A DNA stretch of 6,898 nucleotides from CAISDA01 sp050258555. Lineage in GTDB: Bacteria; Bacteroidota; Ignavibacteria; UBA10030; UBA8401. Location: positions 1-6,898 of the forward strand of contig JBLMZA010000127.1 in the NCBI GenBank assembly GCA_050258555.1, written 5' to 3'. The notes beneath the pieces are model-generated. The model did not search any database. It saw nothing but the letters and a program-made list of their open reading frames with translations, and was not told the origin of the DNA. This document shows, piece after piece, positions 6,862-6,898 of this stretch (position 1 is its first letter; each line of letters opens with the position of its first letter). Both the position numbers and the translations under genes were made by a program.

Positions 6862-6898
6862 TGTTCGGTTCCAAAGACTCTGTCGCCCGCATCGAATG

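Noticed and set aside
6862..6898. Possible promoter upstream of the right-hand TPR gene
   Set aside because: Only 37 bases are visible, with no convincing -10/-35 or Bacteroidota-type -7 element, so no promoter is called.

Overview
This window is an ordinary, densely packed stretch of bacterial chromosome with seven genes and almost no non-coding DNA. It is fairly GC-rich. The gene set suggests the Bacteroidota/Chlorobiota (FCB) side of the tree. The pointers are a single bifunctional Rel/SpoT, a monofunctional MtgA transglycosylase, a short RsmI without the C-terminal domain, exported TPR proteins, and start codons mostly without a clear Shine-Dalgarno sequence. This placement is an inference from gene content, not a phylogenetic result, and is held with low confidence.

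Layout. The left edge (1-738, + strand) holds the C-terminal half of a K+/H+ (or Na+/H+) antiporter of the NhaP2/CvrA type with a TrkA_C (RCK_C) regulatory domain; its N-terminus lies outside the window. Everything else is on the - strand and reads right to left as one probable six-gene transcription unit: exported TPR protein (6861-5839), bifunctional (p)ppGpp synthetase/hydrolase rel/spoT (5814-3622), Holliday-junction resolvase-like ruvX/yqgF (3641-3186), monofunctional peptidoglycan glycosyltransferase mtgA (3155-2427), 16S rRNA 2'-O-methyltransferase rsmI (2411-1716), and a second exported TPR protein (1675-722). Gaps are 15-40 nt, and ruvX probably overlaps the end of rel. The last gene overlaps the convergent antiporter by 17 nt. 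A possible intrinsic terminator for the leftward unit lies inside the antiporter's last codons.

Function. The cluster combines growth-rate control (ppGpp), rRNA processing or modification (RuvX, RsmI), cell-wall glycan synthesis (MtgA) and two envelope TPR proteins of unknown role. This looks like a housekeeping operon. I see no mobile element, CRISPR array, tRNA, rRNA, toxin-antitoxin pair or defence system, and I found no undescribed system. The most useful details are the terminator embedded in a coding region, an RFKN variant of the RxKD motif in Rel, ambiguous starts for ruvX and the left TPR gene, and the two unassigned TPR proteins at the cluster ends. No stretch longer than 300 bases lacks a gene.
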